DNA of 31,132 nucleotides from Pseudomonadota bacterium (GCA_023391375.1 JAEWBB010000003.1:1-31132); one strand, 5' to 3'; positions 8,317 through 18,388 are shown, counted from the stretch's first letter. A program made the numbers and translations. Notes: generated by a model not told the origin, from the sequence alone.

Positions 8317-9291
8317 TCAGGCGATGGCGAGGACGGTCGAACCGGTCGTCTTGCGGCCTTCGAGCGCGCGATGCGCCTCGGCGGCGTCAACCAAAGCGAA
8401 GCGCTGTCCGATCTCTATCTTCACGGTGCCGTTGCCGACCACCTCGAACAGCGACGCGGCCATCGTTTCGAGTTCTTCGCGGGTGGCGATGTAGTCGAAC
8501 AGGGTTGGGCGGGTGAGGTAAAGCGAGCCCTTCTGCGCGAGGAGACCGGGCGCGAAATTGGCCACTGGCCCTGACGCTTGGCCGAAACTGACCAACATCC
8601 CGCGCCTCTGGAGGAGGTCGAGCGAGCGGACGAAGGTGTCGGCGCCGACGCTGTCGTAGACGACCGGCAATTTCTCACCGCCGGTGACCTTGAGCGCCGC
8701 GTCGACGAAATCCTCGCGGGTGTAGACGATCGGATGGTGGCAGCCATGGGCGCGGGCGAGCCCCGCCTTTTCGTCGCTGGACACGGTCCCGATGACGGTA
8801 GCGCCGAGCGCGGCCGCCCACTGGCACAGGATCAGGCCGACCCCGCCCGCGGCGGCATGGACAAGGATCGTCTCGCCTGCCCGGAGCGGGCGGACGCGGT
8901 TGATCAGCATGTCGACCGTCAGCCCTTGCAGCATCATCGCGGCGGCCGTGTCGAAATCGATGGAATCGGGGAGCTTTACGACCTTGTCGGCGCTGATCAA
9001 CCGCACCTCGGCATAGCCGCCGATCGGGCCGGCGTAGGCAATGCGGTCGCCGGCTTTCAGGCTCGTCACGCCTTCCCCCACCGCCTCGACCGTACCCGCG
9101 CCCTCGACGCCCGGTATGAACGGCAGCGGCTGTGGGTAGAGGCCGGTGCGATGGTAGACGTCGATATAGTTGAGGCCAGCCGCGGCCTGCCGGATGCGGA
9201 CTTCTCCCGGGCCGGGGTCACCGACCTCGACCGTTTCCCATGTGAGCTGTCCCGGACCGCCCGTCGCATGAACCCGGATCGCGTGCGGCAT
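8317..9291 (-). CDS. NAD(P)H:quinone oxidoreductase-like, zinc-independent MDR family
   Basis: A 324-residue medium-chain reductase of the quinone oxidoreductase (Qor) branch. Seen: GLNYIDVYHRTGLYP and LPFIPGVEGAGTVEAVG in the catalytic domain, the Rossmann motif VHAAAGGVGLIL, and VVYDSVGADTFVRSLDLLQR. The structural and catalytic zinc cysteines of alcohol dehydrogenases are missing. It would reduce quinones with NADPH. The start is the ATG with GGGAG 7 bases upstream; a TTG two codons earlier is also open. A hairpin terminator ends only a few bases before this SD. Confidence 0.93.
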   Translation of the reverse strand: MPHAIRVHATGGPGQLTWETVEVGDPGPGEVRIRQAAAGLNYIDVYHRTGLYPQPLPFIPGVEGAGTVEAVGEGVTSLKAGDRIAYAGPIGGYAEVRLISADKVVKLPDSIDFDTAAAMMLQGLTVDMLINRVRPLRAGETILVHAAAGGVGLILCQWAAALGATVIGTVSSDEKAGLARAHGCHHPIVYTREDFVDAALKVTGGEKLPVVYDSVGADTFVRSLDLLQRRGMLVSFGQASGPVANFAPGLLAQKGSLYLTRPTLFDYIATREELETMAASLFEVVGNGTVKIEIGQRFALVDAAEAHRALEGRKTTGSTVLAIA

Positions 9292-9302
9292 CGACAAACT
9301 CC

Positions 9303-9341
9303 CAAGAAAAGGCCCCGCCGCGACATGGGTCGGGCGGGGCC
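9303..9341 (-). terminator. Rho-independent terminator of hppA
   Basis: A perfect 9-bp stem (GGCCCCGCC/GGCGGGGCC, 9311-9341), extended inside by CGAC/GTCG around an ATGG loop, is followed on the minus strand by TTTTCTT. It lies 28 bases after the hppA stop and runs directly into the ribosome-binding site of the quinone oxidoreductase gene. Confidence 0.8.
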
Positions 9342-9368
9342 AAGTTCAAGCCGATGAGGCGGCGGGAT

Positions 9369-11492
<2,124 letters not shown>

Positions 11493-11604
11493 GAGAAGCT
11501 TTCCCCCATTGGATAGGAGGCGAACCGGTCGGTACCGGCACGCCGGGTCACGAATGGGTGAAAGGTGTAACGGCTCGATTCGCGCTGGCAAGCGCCTTGG
11601 CGGC

Positions 11605-12633
11605 CTAGCGCTTGCGGCGGCGAATTAGTGGAGCAGGAGCGCGGCGCCCATGCCCGACGCGATGCCGATCAGGGCGATCGCCAGTTGCCGCGGGCTGGGA
11701 AGGGTCATGTACATAGCCAAGGCGCTCCGGAAGCGGAACCTCGCCGGCGGGATCGGTAAGGGAGATGCCCGATCCCGCGGCAAGGTTGCCGATCCGGGCC
11801 AGAATCGTCCCGGAAGGTAAAGAAAGGCTTAAACCCGGGTCGATGGCGGAGGGGATGGCGGCGAGCAGCGCATAATCGTCGCCTCCGGTTGCCGCCGCGA
11901 GGCGATGGGCGCGGTCCTGCCCCTTTTCGGCGATGAAGGCGCGGCTCAAAGGCAGTGCGTCGAGGTCGATCCGCGCGGCGAGGCCGCTGGCCGCCGCCAG
12001 GCGCGCCGCGTCGATCAGCAGGCCGTCTGACACGTCCATCATCGCCGTCGCGACGCCGGCCAACGCCTGTCCTGCCGCCAACAGGGGAACGGGTCGGCGA
12101 TAGGCCTCGACCAGCGGCCCCTCGGCCTTTTCATCGGCGCGGAGGAGCGACAGGCCGGCGGTCGCGTCGCCAACCACGCCCACCAGCCACAACGCATCGC
12201 CTGCTGCGGCGCCCGCGCGGTCCGGTGTGCGCGGGCCCGCCTTGCCGATGGCGGTCAGGGCGAAGATCTTGGGCGCGCCTTCGGGCAGGGCGATCGTGTC
12301 GCCGCCGACGAGCGCGATGCCGTAGGTGTCGCAGGCCGCCGCGACGCCGTCGAGGAAGCGCTGGTCCCAGCGGTCGTCGCCGGACAGCGACGCGCCCATC
12401 AGGCAGGCCAGCGGCGTCGCGCCCTTGGCGGCGAGGTCGGAGAGATTGACCGCGACCAGCTTCCAGCCGACCGAGGCCGGCGGGTCGTCGGGAAGGAAGT
12501 GCACCCCTTCCGCGATCATGTCGTGGGTCAGGACGAGGCCATCCAGCACCGCGGCGTCATCGGCCAGCCCGCGCGCCGCAGGATGGGTCGCGATACTCCG
12601 CAACCGCGCGATGAAGTCCAGTTCTCCGGTCAC
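11605..12633 (-). CDS. thiL: Thiamine-monophosphate kinase
   Basis: The last enzyme of thiamine diphosphate synthesis: phosphorylates thiamine monophosphate with ATP. Family blocks: GLADDAAVL near residue 22, VNLSDLAAKGATPL, GGDTIA, MMDVSDGLLIDAARLA and TGGDDYALL. Homologues usually end near the GYxH seen here as ERLGYVH, but this frame continues for about 34 more residues of Arg/Pro-rich sequence of no recognisable character, and a hydrophobic ORF lies in another frame over the same bases. The start is GTG. It lies 37 bases after nusB. Confidence 0.94.
   Translation of the reverse strand: MTGELDFIARLRSIATHPAARGLADDAAVLDGLVLTHDMIAEGVHFLPDDPPASVGWKLVAVNLSDLAAKGATPLACLMGASLSGDDRWDQRFLDGVAAACDTYGIALVGGDTIALPEGAPKIFALTAIGKAGPRTPDRAGAAAGDALWLVGVVGDATAGLSLLRADEKAEGPLVEAYRRPVPLLAAGQALAGVATAMMDVSDGLLIDAARLAAASGLAARIDLDALPLSRAFIAEKGQDRAHRLAAATGGDDYALLAAIPSAIDPGLSLSLPSGTILARIGNLAAGSGISLTDPAGEVPLPERLGYVHDPSQPAATGDRPDRHRVGHGRRAPAPLIRRRKR
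11625..11714 (-). CDS. Possible 29-residue single-span membrane peptide overlapping the thiL 3' end
   Basis: A short ORF reading MYMTLPSPRQLAIALIGIAS then GMGAALLLH. It consists of a polar start and one hydrophobic segment of about 17 residues. GGAG lies 10 bases before the first ATG. It overlaps the anomalous tail of thiL in a different frame and ends before hppA. The hydrophobic pattern and the odd thiL tail suggest this frame is the selected one after GYVH, but it is too short for firm proof. A second ATG at 11708 is possible. Confidence 0.4.
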   Translation of the reverse strand: MYMTLPSPRQLAIALIGIASGMGAALLLH

Positions 12634-12670
12634 GCGCCCACCCTAGGCCGGGGAGCGCGGGGGCGCAAAA

Positions 12671-13114
12671 TCAGGCCCGCACGTCCTTGGCGATGGCGTC
12701 GAGGAGGCCGTTGACGAACCCCTTCTCGCGCTTGTCGTAGAAGGCGTCGGCGACGTCGAGATATTCGTCGATCACGCTGCCGGTAGGGACATCGGCGCGG
12801 GCGATCAGCTCGTAGGTGCCGGCGCGCAGGATGGCCTTCATCGGCTTGTCGAGCCGCTCGAGGCTCCAGCCCTCGGCTAGCTTGGCGGCGATCTTGCCAT
12901 CGATTTCATCGCGGCGCGCATCGGCGCCGGTGACGATGTCGTCGAAGAAGCTGTATTCCGCGTCGGCGTAGGTCACGTCCTCGATCGTCGCGCCCAGCCG
13001 GTGCTCGTGGAATTCGTGGATCAGGCGCGCGGTCGGCGTGCCTTCCATGTCCTGCTGGTAGAGGGCCTGGACGGCGGCCAGCCGGGCGGCGGAGCGGGAG
13101 ATCGAGCGAGTCAT
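12671..13114 (-). CDS. nusB: Transcription antitermination factor NusB
   Basis: A 147-residue all-helical RNA-binding protein that, with NusE (S10), binds boxA in rRNA leaders and supports antitermination. Family features: RSAARLAAVQALYQQDMEG at the N-terminus, AILRAGTYELIARADVPTGS in the middle, VIDEYLDVADAF and FVNGLLDAIAKDVR at the end. It precedes thiL, an order seen widely in alphaproteobacteria (often with ribH and ribE, absent here). An upstream hydrolase ends 20 bases before it. Confidence 0.97.
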   Translation of the reverse strand: MTRSISRSAARLAAVQALYQQDMEGTPTARLIHEFHEHRLGATIEDVTYADAEYSFFDDIVTGADARRDEIDGKIAAKLAEGWSLERLDKPMKAILRAGTYELIARADVPTGSVIDEYLDVADAFYDKREKGFVNGLLDAIAKDVRA

Positions 13115-13134
13115 GGTGGCGGGCGCTTAGCGGT

Positions 13135-14031
13135 TCAGCGCGCTTCGAGGAAGGGGCCGAGCGCGTCGGCGACCTTGTCCGGCGCTTCCCACGGCGCGAA
13201 ATGGCCGACACCTTTCAGCGGCACGACCTCGACGTCGTCCCCAACCTCACCGATATTCTCGAGCTGGACCGGCAGCAGCGCCTTGTCTTCCAGCCCCCAG
13301 ATGACGCGGACGGGAATGTGCAGTTTGGGCAGTCCGCGCCCGACCCAGGCCGGCATCTCGCCTGCCTCGTCCATCGCCGGCACCGCGATGTGGCTGGCGC
13401 GGTACCAGTTGAGCATCGCCGTCATCGCGCCGGGGCGGCGCCAGTCGGCGAGATATTGCGTGCGCTGTTCGCGGGTCAGCAGCGAGGTATCGACGTGGCG
13501 GCTGAAGCTCTTGTCGAAGAAAGCGGGGTAGCCCATCGCGGAAATTCCCGCTTCCATGTTGGGGTCGCGAAAGGCGCGGATGTACTGGCTGGCCGCGCGC
13601 TGGGCCATGTCCTCGATCAGCGATTTCTGGAAGATCAGCGGGTGGGGCGAATTGACGATGCCGAGGCGGGTGATCGCGGGGTCGCCTTTCAATGCTGCGG
13701 CCCACGCCATTGCCCCGCCCCAATCGTGACCGACCAAGGCGAACCGATCGATGCCCATCGCCTCGGGGATGGCGAAGATGTCGCCGATCAGCGCGTCGGT
13801 GGCGTAACGCTCGACCTCCTGCGGCCGGTCGCTCTGCCCGAACCCGCGCAGGTCGGGCATGATCAGGCGCACGCGGTCCTTGAGCCGTTCGGCGACGGGC
13901 AGCCAGGTGCGGTGCGATTCCGGAAAGCCATGCAGCAACAGCGCCGGCGGCGCATCGTCCGGCCCGGCCAGCGCGACGTTGAGGATCACGCCGGTTTTTA
14001 GCGGCAGCCGGATCTGGCGCAGCCAGTTCAT
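13135..14031 (-). CDS. Alpha/beta hydrolase, epoxide hydrolase/haloalkane dehalogenase-like
   Basis: A 298-residue cytoplasmic alpha/beta hydrolase. The oxyanion motif HGFPESH is at 34-40, the nucleophile elbow GHDWGG places Asp at 103, a catalytic acid candidate is D249 in WGLEDK, and the base is H277 in GVGHFAPWEAP. An Asp nucleophile and HGFPE point to the epoxide hydrolase/dehalogenase branch, not to Ser esterases. The start ATG overlaps the pirin stop by 4 bases; the longer in-frame reading into pirin is not homologous to hydrolases. Substrate unknown. Confidence 0.92.
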   Translation of the reverse strand: MNWLRQIRLPLKTGVILNVALAGPDDAPPALLLHGFPESHRTWLPVAERLKDRVRLIMPDLRGFGQSDRPQEVERYATDALIGDIFAIPEAMGIDRFALVGHDWGGAMAWAAALKGDPAITRLGIVNSPHPLIFQKSLIEDMAQRAASQYIRAFRDPNMEAGISAMGYPAFFDKSFSRHVDTSLLTREQRTQYLADWRRPGAMTAMLNWYRASHIAVPAMDEAGEMPAWVGRGLPKLHIPVRVIWGLEDKALLPVQLENIGEVGDDVEVVPLKGVGHFAPWEAPDKVADALGPFLEAR

Positions 14032-14909
14032 GGGTAGCTGACCGTCTTGGGCACCTCGGGGATCGGAATGAACTCTTCTGCGTCGCCGGGGATCAGCGGG
14101 AAGCGCATCGCCTTCCAGTCTTCCTTCGCCTGCTGGATGCGGTCGCGGCTGGAGCTGACGAAATTCCACCACACATGGCGCTTGGTCGGAAAGCTCGCGC
14201 CGCCCAAAAGCATCGCCCGAGACGGGGTCGAGGCCCGCAGTGTCATCGCCTCGCCGGGCGCGAGTACGTAGAGCGTGAACGGCACCAGGAGGTGCCCGTC
14301 GAGCGTCACTACGCCTTCGGTGACGAGGATCGCGCGCTCCTCCGCATCGGCGTCGATCGGCAGTGATGCGCCGGGATCGAGCAGCAAGTCGGCGTAGATG
14401 GTGTCACTGTGCCGGGTGGTCGCGGCTGTCTCACCCCAGAGCGTCCCCATCAGCACGCGGACCGACGCGCCGCCGCTTTCGACCAGCGGCAGATCGCTCG
14501 CCGGGACATGCTCGAACGCCGGGGCGATTTCTTCCTGGCCGTCGGGCAGGGCAAGCCAGGTCTGCATGCCGTAGAAACTCGGCCCTTCGGCACGCGTGTC
14601 GGTCGGCGAGCGTTCGGAATGAACGATACCGGTGCCCGCCGTCATCAGGTTGACCGCGCCCGGCTCGATCCGCGCGTCGGAGCCGAGGCTGTCGCGATGC
14701 TGGATCGCGCCCTCGAACAAGTATGTCACCGTCGCGAGGTTGATGTGCGGGTGCGGACGCACGTCCATGCCCTGGCCGGGATCGAGCCGCGCCGGGCCGA
14801 ATTCGTCGACGAAAATGAACGGGCCGACCATCGTCCGCTGCTTCGACGGCAGGAGGCGGCGGACCTTGAAGTCGCCAAGGTCGTGGGTGACGGGTGCGAT
14901 CTCGATCAT
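14028..14909 (-). CDS. Pirin family protein (bicupin, possible quercetinase)
   Basis: A 293-residue two-cupin protein. The metal ligands of human pirin and E. coli YhhW have counterparts in the N-terminal cupin: H53 and H55 (RPHPHINLATVTYLFEG), H97 and E99 (TGIVHSERS). Family members bind Fe and some oxidise quercetin; the role in this organism is unknown. It sits between bolA and an epoxide hydrolase-like gene with ATGA overlaps on both sides, which strongly suggests one translationally coupled operon. Confidence 0.94.
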   Translation of the reverse strand: MIEIAPVTHDLGDFKVRRLLPSKQRTMVGPFIFVDEFGPARLDPGQGMDVRPHPHINLATVTYLFEGAIQHRDSLGSDARIEPGAVNLMTAGTGIVHSERSPTDTRAEGPSFYGMQTWLALPDGQEEIAPAFEHVPASDLPLVESGGASVRVLMGTLWGETAATTRHSDTIYADLLLDPGASLPIDADAEERAILVTEGVVTLDGHLLVPFTLYVLAPGEAMTLRASTPSRAMLLGGASFPTKRHVWWNFVSSSRDRIQQAKEDWKAMRFPLIPGDAEEFIPIPEVPKTVSYP

Positions 14910-15196
14910 GCGGGCTCTCCGGGTGCGCGGGCCTTGATCGCCAACGCGTGGACGCGATCGTCCATCAACTCGCCGAGCGCGGCATAGACCATCCGCTGGC
15001 GCTCGACGCGGCCCTTGCCGGTGAACAGCGGGCTCTCGATCGCCAACGAAAAATGGCTCTCTCCGGCCGGATTATAGCCGCCGTGGCCGCGGTGCCTTTC
15101 GCTGTCGTCGGTAAGCTCGAGCCGGGTCGGTTCGAGGGCGATCGTCAGGCGGCGGCTCATTTCGGCCGCCACCGGGCCAGTGGAGGTTAAGCTCAT
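14906..15196 (-). CDS. BolA family protein
   Basis: A 96-residue BolA-type protein. These small cytoplasmic proteins pair with monothiol glutaredoxins and take part in iron-sulfur and stress responses. The class II-type KH-like fold is supported by LELTDDSERHRGHGG, GESHFSLAIESPLFTGKGRV, ERQRMVYAALGELMDDRVHA and LAIKARAPGEP, with the invariant His in VHALAIKA. The start chosen is MSLTSTGP; no SD is seen before it and it lies 10 bases from the centre of a TATATA palindrome, suggesting leaderless translation. Upstream in-frame sequence belongs to the opposite-strand J-domain gene. Confidence 0.93.
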   Translation of the reverse strand: MSLTSTGPVAAEMSRRLTIALEPTRLELTDDSERHRGHGGYNPAGESHFSLAIESPLFTGKGRVERQRMVYAALGELMDDRVHALAIKARAPGEPA

Positions 15197-15198
15197 CG

Positions 15199-15212
15199 CG
15201 CCTATATAGGCG
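15199..15212. promoter_or_regulatory. Symmetric bidirectional promoter candidate (bolA / J-domain gene)
   Basis: The perfect 14-base palindrome CGCCTATATAGGCG occupies most of the 18-base gap between two divergent genes. Its TATATA core (15203-15208) can be read as a -10 element on both strands. Both start-codon A residues (15196 and 15215) lie exactly 9.5 bases from its centre, where transcription would be expected to begin. No good -35 is visible on either side and neither gene has an SD. Confidence 0.55.
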
Positions 15213-15214
15213 TC

Positions 15215-15817
15215 ATGGCGACAAAGGCGAGCAGGTGGCACGGACGGGTTGAAGGGACGCGCAGCGAATGCGCGGCGCCCGGCTGCCAGGAGCCCGGCGA
15301 ATTCAAGGCGCCGCTGACCAGCGGCAGCTTCGACGGGCCGGGAACGTGGCGCTGGCTGTGCCTCGACCATGTTCGCGAGCATAACGCGCGCTACAACTTC
15401 TTCAGCGGCATGAGTGCCGAGGAGATCGAGGCCGCGCAATCGCCGATCGCCGGCTGGGAACGGGCAACCCGGGCCTTCGCGACCAATGGTGACCCGGCGC
15501 CCGCCTGGGGAGATTTCAGCGATCCGCTGGACGCCATTTCGGCGCGCTTCCGGCCGGGTCGGCAGCGGAAGGCGCTGGAGCGCTTCACCCCGCGCGAACG
15601 CGATGCCCTGTCGGTGTTGGGGCTAGGCGACGAGGCCGACCGGCACGCGGTGCGCAAGGCCTATTCGACGCTCGTCCGCCGCTACCACCCCGACCGCAAC
15701 GGCGGCGACCGGCGCCATGAAAAGAAACTCGGCCAAGTGATCGAGGCCTACCAGCTGCTCAAGGATGCGCGGGCTTTCACGGATCAATCCCGGTCGGGCG
15801 CACCGGGCGGGAAGTAA
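15215..15817 (+). CDS. J-domain (DnaJ-like) protein
   Basis: A 200-residue protein with a C-terminal J domain (about 126-190): RERDALSVLGLGDEADRHAV, RKAYSTLVRRYHPDRNGGD with the HPD tripeptide at 158-160, and QVIEAYQLLKDA. The J domain stimulates Hsp70 ATPase. The N-terminal part has C19, C24, C49 and H52 (CAAPGC and CLDH), which could bind a metal. This arrangement matches the J-domain protein that in many alphaproteobacteria lies between bolA and cobS. It has no SD. Its last 34 bases overlap the convergent GST gene. Confidence 0.9.
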   Translation: MATKASRWHGRVEGTRSECAAPGCQEPGEFKAPLTSGSFDGPGTWRWLCLDHVREHNARYNFFSGMSAEEIEAAQSPIAGWERATRAFATNGDPAPAWGDFSDPLDAISARFRPGRQRKALERFTPRERDALSVLGLGDEADRHAVRKAYSTLVRRYHPDRNGGDRRHEKKLGQVIEAYQLLKDARAFTDQSRSGAPGGK

Positions 15818-16434
15818 GCTCGATAGGGCCGTGCGTCCTCGACGCAGCGGCTGACGGCGGGAAGGGCGAGCAGCTCGGCACGCAGCGCCGCCAGACGCGA
15901 TTTTTCCGGAATCCGCTCGACCCAGTCGGCGTAGAACAGCGACGGTGCGGCCGCGCAGGTGGCGAGCGAGACTTGCGGCGGGAAACGGTTTTCGGCGAGC
16001 CAGCTTTCGAGCCAGGCATACGTACGCCGAAGGTCAGACTTGCCGCCCTCGACCTCGGCCGTGTCCGGATTTTGCATATCGCGCAGGTAGGCGTTCACCA
16101 CCCGCTGCGCGCTGGCCATGACATAATTGTCGAACAGGCGGTCGAGCGTCCGGACGGTGATCGCTTCCAGGGGGTCGGTGGGGATAAGCGGTGCCGCACC
16201 CGGATAGCGTGCGGCGAGATATTCGATGATCGCCGAGCTTTCGATGATCGTCTGGTCGCCATCGGTGAGGATCGGGAATTTGCCGAACGGGTGCGCCTTG
16301 CCGAGGAAGGCGGCATCATCGGCATTGCGCGGATCGACCTGCTGGAAGGTGAAGGCGGTCTCGTTGGCGTAAAAGGCGATCAGCGCCTTCCACGTGTAGG
16401 ACGAGAAGGCGTGCCCGTAGAGGGTGAGGCTCAC
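15784..16434 (-). CDS. Glutathione S-transferase family protein
   Basis: A 216-residue GST. The thioredoxin-like N-terminal domain is seen from LTLYGHAFSSYTWKALIAF through KFPILTDGDQTIIESSAIIE, where Pro and the Glu-Ser pair bind glutathione; an all-helical C-terminal domain follows (LDRLFDNYVMAS, ADWVERIPEKSRLAALRAEL). It would conjugate or reduce electrophiles with glutathione. The GTG start overlaps the stop of the RibD-like gene (GTGA). It is the last gene of the minus-strand cassette, and its 3' end overlaps the convergent J-domain gene by 34 bases. Confidence 0.9.
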   Translation of the reverse strand: MSLTLYGHAFSSYTWKALIAFYANETAFTFQQVDPRNADDAAFLGKAHPFGKFPILTDGDQTIIESSAIIEYLAARYPGAAPLIPTDPLEAITVRTLDRLFDNYVMASAQRVVNAYLRDMQNPDTAEVEGGKSDLRRTYAWLESWLAENRFPPQVSLATCAAAPSLFYADWVERIPEKSRLAALRAELLALPAVSRCVEDARPYRAYFPPGAPDRD

Positions 16435-17096
16435 CAGCGGCCCGCCGCAATTCGTTCCTGCCGCCTGGCCTCGGTCGGGTTGCCCTTCGCTAGCGGGCTT
16501 TCGCCGATGGCGACGCCCAATTCGGGGACGAAGGAGGCGACGGCGGTGCCTTTGGCGGTGGTCTTGCCACTTTCGAATCGCAAGGTGGTCGGCGGGGCGC
16601 CGTCGCCGAAGGTGCGCTTCCCCTTGCCGAGGACGAGCGGGTAGGTGATCAGCGTCAGCCGATCGAGCAACTGCCGTTCGAGCAGGCCGGGATACAGCGT
16701 GCTGCTCCCCCAGATCTGCAGCGGCGGTCCGTCGCCACCGCGGATATCGGCAAGCTCGTCGAAGCCCGACACGCGCCGGCTGCCGGCCCATTCGAGCGGC
16801 CCGTCGTCATGGGTCATGACGAATTTCTCTGCCGCGTTGAACGCGTCGGCCACCGCCTTGTCCTCGCCGTCGTGGTATGGCCAGTAAGACGCGAAAATGT
16901 CGTAGGTCCGACGGCCGAGCAGGAGGGCGTAGGGCGGCTGCAGGCTCTTGCCGATCTCTTCCCCGGCTTCTTCGTCGGGGAATCCGAATTGCCAGCCGCC
17001 CAGGTCAAACCCGTCGGACGGGTCTTCGGACGGGCCGCCCGGCGCCTGCATCACGCCGTCAAGCGTCTGGAAGACGGTGCCGAGGATTTTACGCAT
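16431..17096 (-). CDS. Dihydrofolate reductase family protein (RibD C-terminal-like)
   Basis: A 221-residue protein of the RibD C-terminal/DHFR-like fold. Typical blocks: QTLDGVMQAPGG near the start, ALLLGRRTYDIFASYWPYHD, KFVMTHDD, PPLQIWGSSTLYPGLLERQL, LLDRLTLITYPLVLGKGKRT and FG. Members bind NADPH; most, including this type, have unknown substrates and are not authentic FolA or riboflavin enzymes. A positively charged tail (EARRQERIAAGRW) extends beyond the fold. The start overlaps the PhnB-like gene's stop by 8 bases (ATGCGTAA). Confidence 0.9.
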   Translation of the reverse strand: MRKILGTVFQTLDGVMQAPGGPSEDPSDGFDLGGWQFGFPDEEAGEEIGKSLQPPYALLLGRRTYDIFASYWPYHDGEDKAVADAFNAAEKFVMTHDDGPLEWAGSRRVSGFDELADIRGGDGPPLQIWGSSTLYPGLLERQLLDRLTLITYPLVLGKGKRTFGDGAPPTTLRFESGKTTAKGTAVASFVPELGVAIGESPLAKGNPTEARRQERIAAGRW

Positions 17097-17586
17097 CGGT
17101 GGTCTCTCCCTTGAGCGCGGCCTCGATCTTGGCGACGTCGATTTTCTTCATCGTCATCATCGCCGCGAACGCGCGCTTGGCGGCTGCCGGGTCGGCGTTG
17201 GTCGTCGCCTCGAGCAGGACGCGCGGCGCAATCTGCCACGAGAAGCCCCACTTGTCCTTGCACCAGCCGCACTCGCTCTCAGCGCCCCCATTGCCGACGA
17301 TTGCGTTCCAATATTTGTCGGTCTCGGCCTGGTCCTCGGTCATGACCATGAAGCTGACGGATTCGTTGGGCGTGAAGTTCGGGCCGCCGTTGAGGCCGGA
17401 GAAGGCGCGGCCGAGGACGGTGAAGTCGACCGTCAATTCATCGCCCTTGTCACCGCCGGGATATTCGCCCGGTGCTTTCATGCTGCCGCCGACATGGCTG
17501 TCGGGGAAGGTGGCGGCGTAGAATTCGGCCGCCTTGCGCGCTTCGCCATGGTCGAACCACAGGACGGTGGTCAGCTTCTCGGGCAT
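17089..17586 (-). CDS. PhnB-like VOC superfamily protein
   Basis: A 165-residue protein of the family often labelled 3-demethylubiquinone-9 3-methyltransferase domain or PhnB. Seen: TVLWFDHGEARKAAEFYAAT, SVSFMVMTEDQAETDKYWNA, CGWCKDKWGFSWQIAPR and AFAAMMTMKKIDVAKIEAAL, all family features. This is a VOC (glyoxalase-like) fold; the methyltransferase label is doubtful. A strong SD, AAGGAGG, precedes the ATG; earlier in-frame sequence belongs to the upstream gene. Substrate unknown. Confidence 0.92.
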   Translation of the reverse strand: MPEKLTTVLWFDHGEARKAAEFYAATFPDSHVGGSMKAPGEYPGGDKGDELTVDFTVLGRAFSGLNGGPNFTPNESVSFMVMTEDQAETDKYWNAIVGNGGAESECGWCKDKWGFSWQIAPRVLLEATTNADPAAAKRAFAAMMTMKKIDVAKIEAALKGETTDA

Positions 17587-17599
17587 GGTGATCCTCCTT

Positions 17600-18388
17600 C
17601 TACGCCTTGCCGACCAGCGCGAACTCCGCGCCCTGGGGGTCGGTGCCGATGATGATGTGGTCGCCGCCAGGCACCTCGTGCGGGCCCATATTGACCTTGC
17701 CACCGCCGGCGTTGACGGCCTCGACCGCCTTCGCGATCGACGGAACGCGGACGTAGTAGCGCCACGATTGTGGTGCTCCCGGCGCGGTTCCGCTCATCGC
17801 GCCGATCCGCACCCCGTCGTTGAACACGAAGCGGTATTTTCCATACTCACCCATGTCCATGAACTCGTCGGTGTTCCAGCCGAAGAGTCCTTCGTAAAAG
17901 GGCCGGAGCGCCTCCGCGTCGGCGGTCCCGAGTTCGTTCCAGCCGATCCGCTGTTCGGCGTCGACCGAGAAGACGTCGCTTCTGGCGTCCGGCTGGTCCT
18001 CCGGCGGGATCGGCTTCATCAGGTAGAGCGGGTTGCCCTGCGGGTCGGCGATCATCGCCAGGCGGCCCACGCCCGGCTGGTCCCAAGGCGGCATCAGCGC
18101 CTTGCCGCCAGCGGCCACCGCCTGGTCGACGGTCGCGTCGACGTCCGGGGTGTGGACGTAGCCCATCCAGGTCGGCTTCGCGCCGTTGGCAATCATGTCG
18201 TCGTCGAGCGTCATCACGCCGGCAGCGAACTTGCCGTCGGACCTGTGCACCATCCGATACTCGATCCCCGGTGCGACCGAATCCGTGTCGATGTTCCATC
18301 CGACGACGCTATCGTAAAACGCTTTCGATCCGGCTGGATCGGGAGTCATCAGCTCGTACCAGATGAAATCGCCCTTGGGGTTAGGCAT
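17600..18388 (-). CDS. Double-domain VOC (glyoxalase/bleomycin resistance-like) protein
   Basis: A 262-residue protein made of two VOC modules, about residues 5-125 (FIWYELMTPDPAGSKAFYDS to MIADPQGNPLYLMKP) and 147-260 (IGWNELGTADAEALRPFYEG to IIGTDPQGAEFALVGK). It resembles the Cfp30B/hydroxylase-like VOC proteins found in actinobacteria and proteobacteria. VOC proteins bind divalent metals in a beta-alpha-beta-beta-beta fold and do diverse chemistry, so the substrate is not inferred. The start overlaps the upstream DUF1428 gene by 8 bases (ATGCCTAA). Confidence 0.92.
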   Translation of the reverse strand: MPNPKGDFIWYELMTPDPAGSKAFYDSVVGWNIDTDSVAPGIEYRMVHRSDGKFAAGVMTLDDDMIANGAKPTWMGYVHTPDVDATVDQAVAAGGKALMPPWDQPGVGRLAMIADPQGNPLYLMKPIPPEDQPDARSDVFSVDAEQRIGWNELGTADAEALRPFYEGLFGWNTDEFMDMGEYGKYRFVFNDGVRIGAMSGTAPGAPQSWRYYVRVPSIAKAVEAVNAGGGKVNMGPHEVPGGDHIIIGTDPQGAEFALVGKA

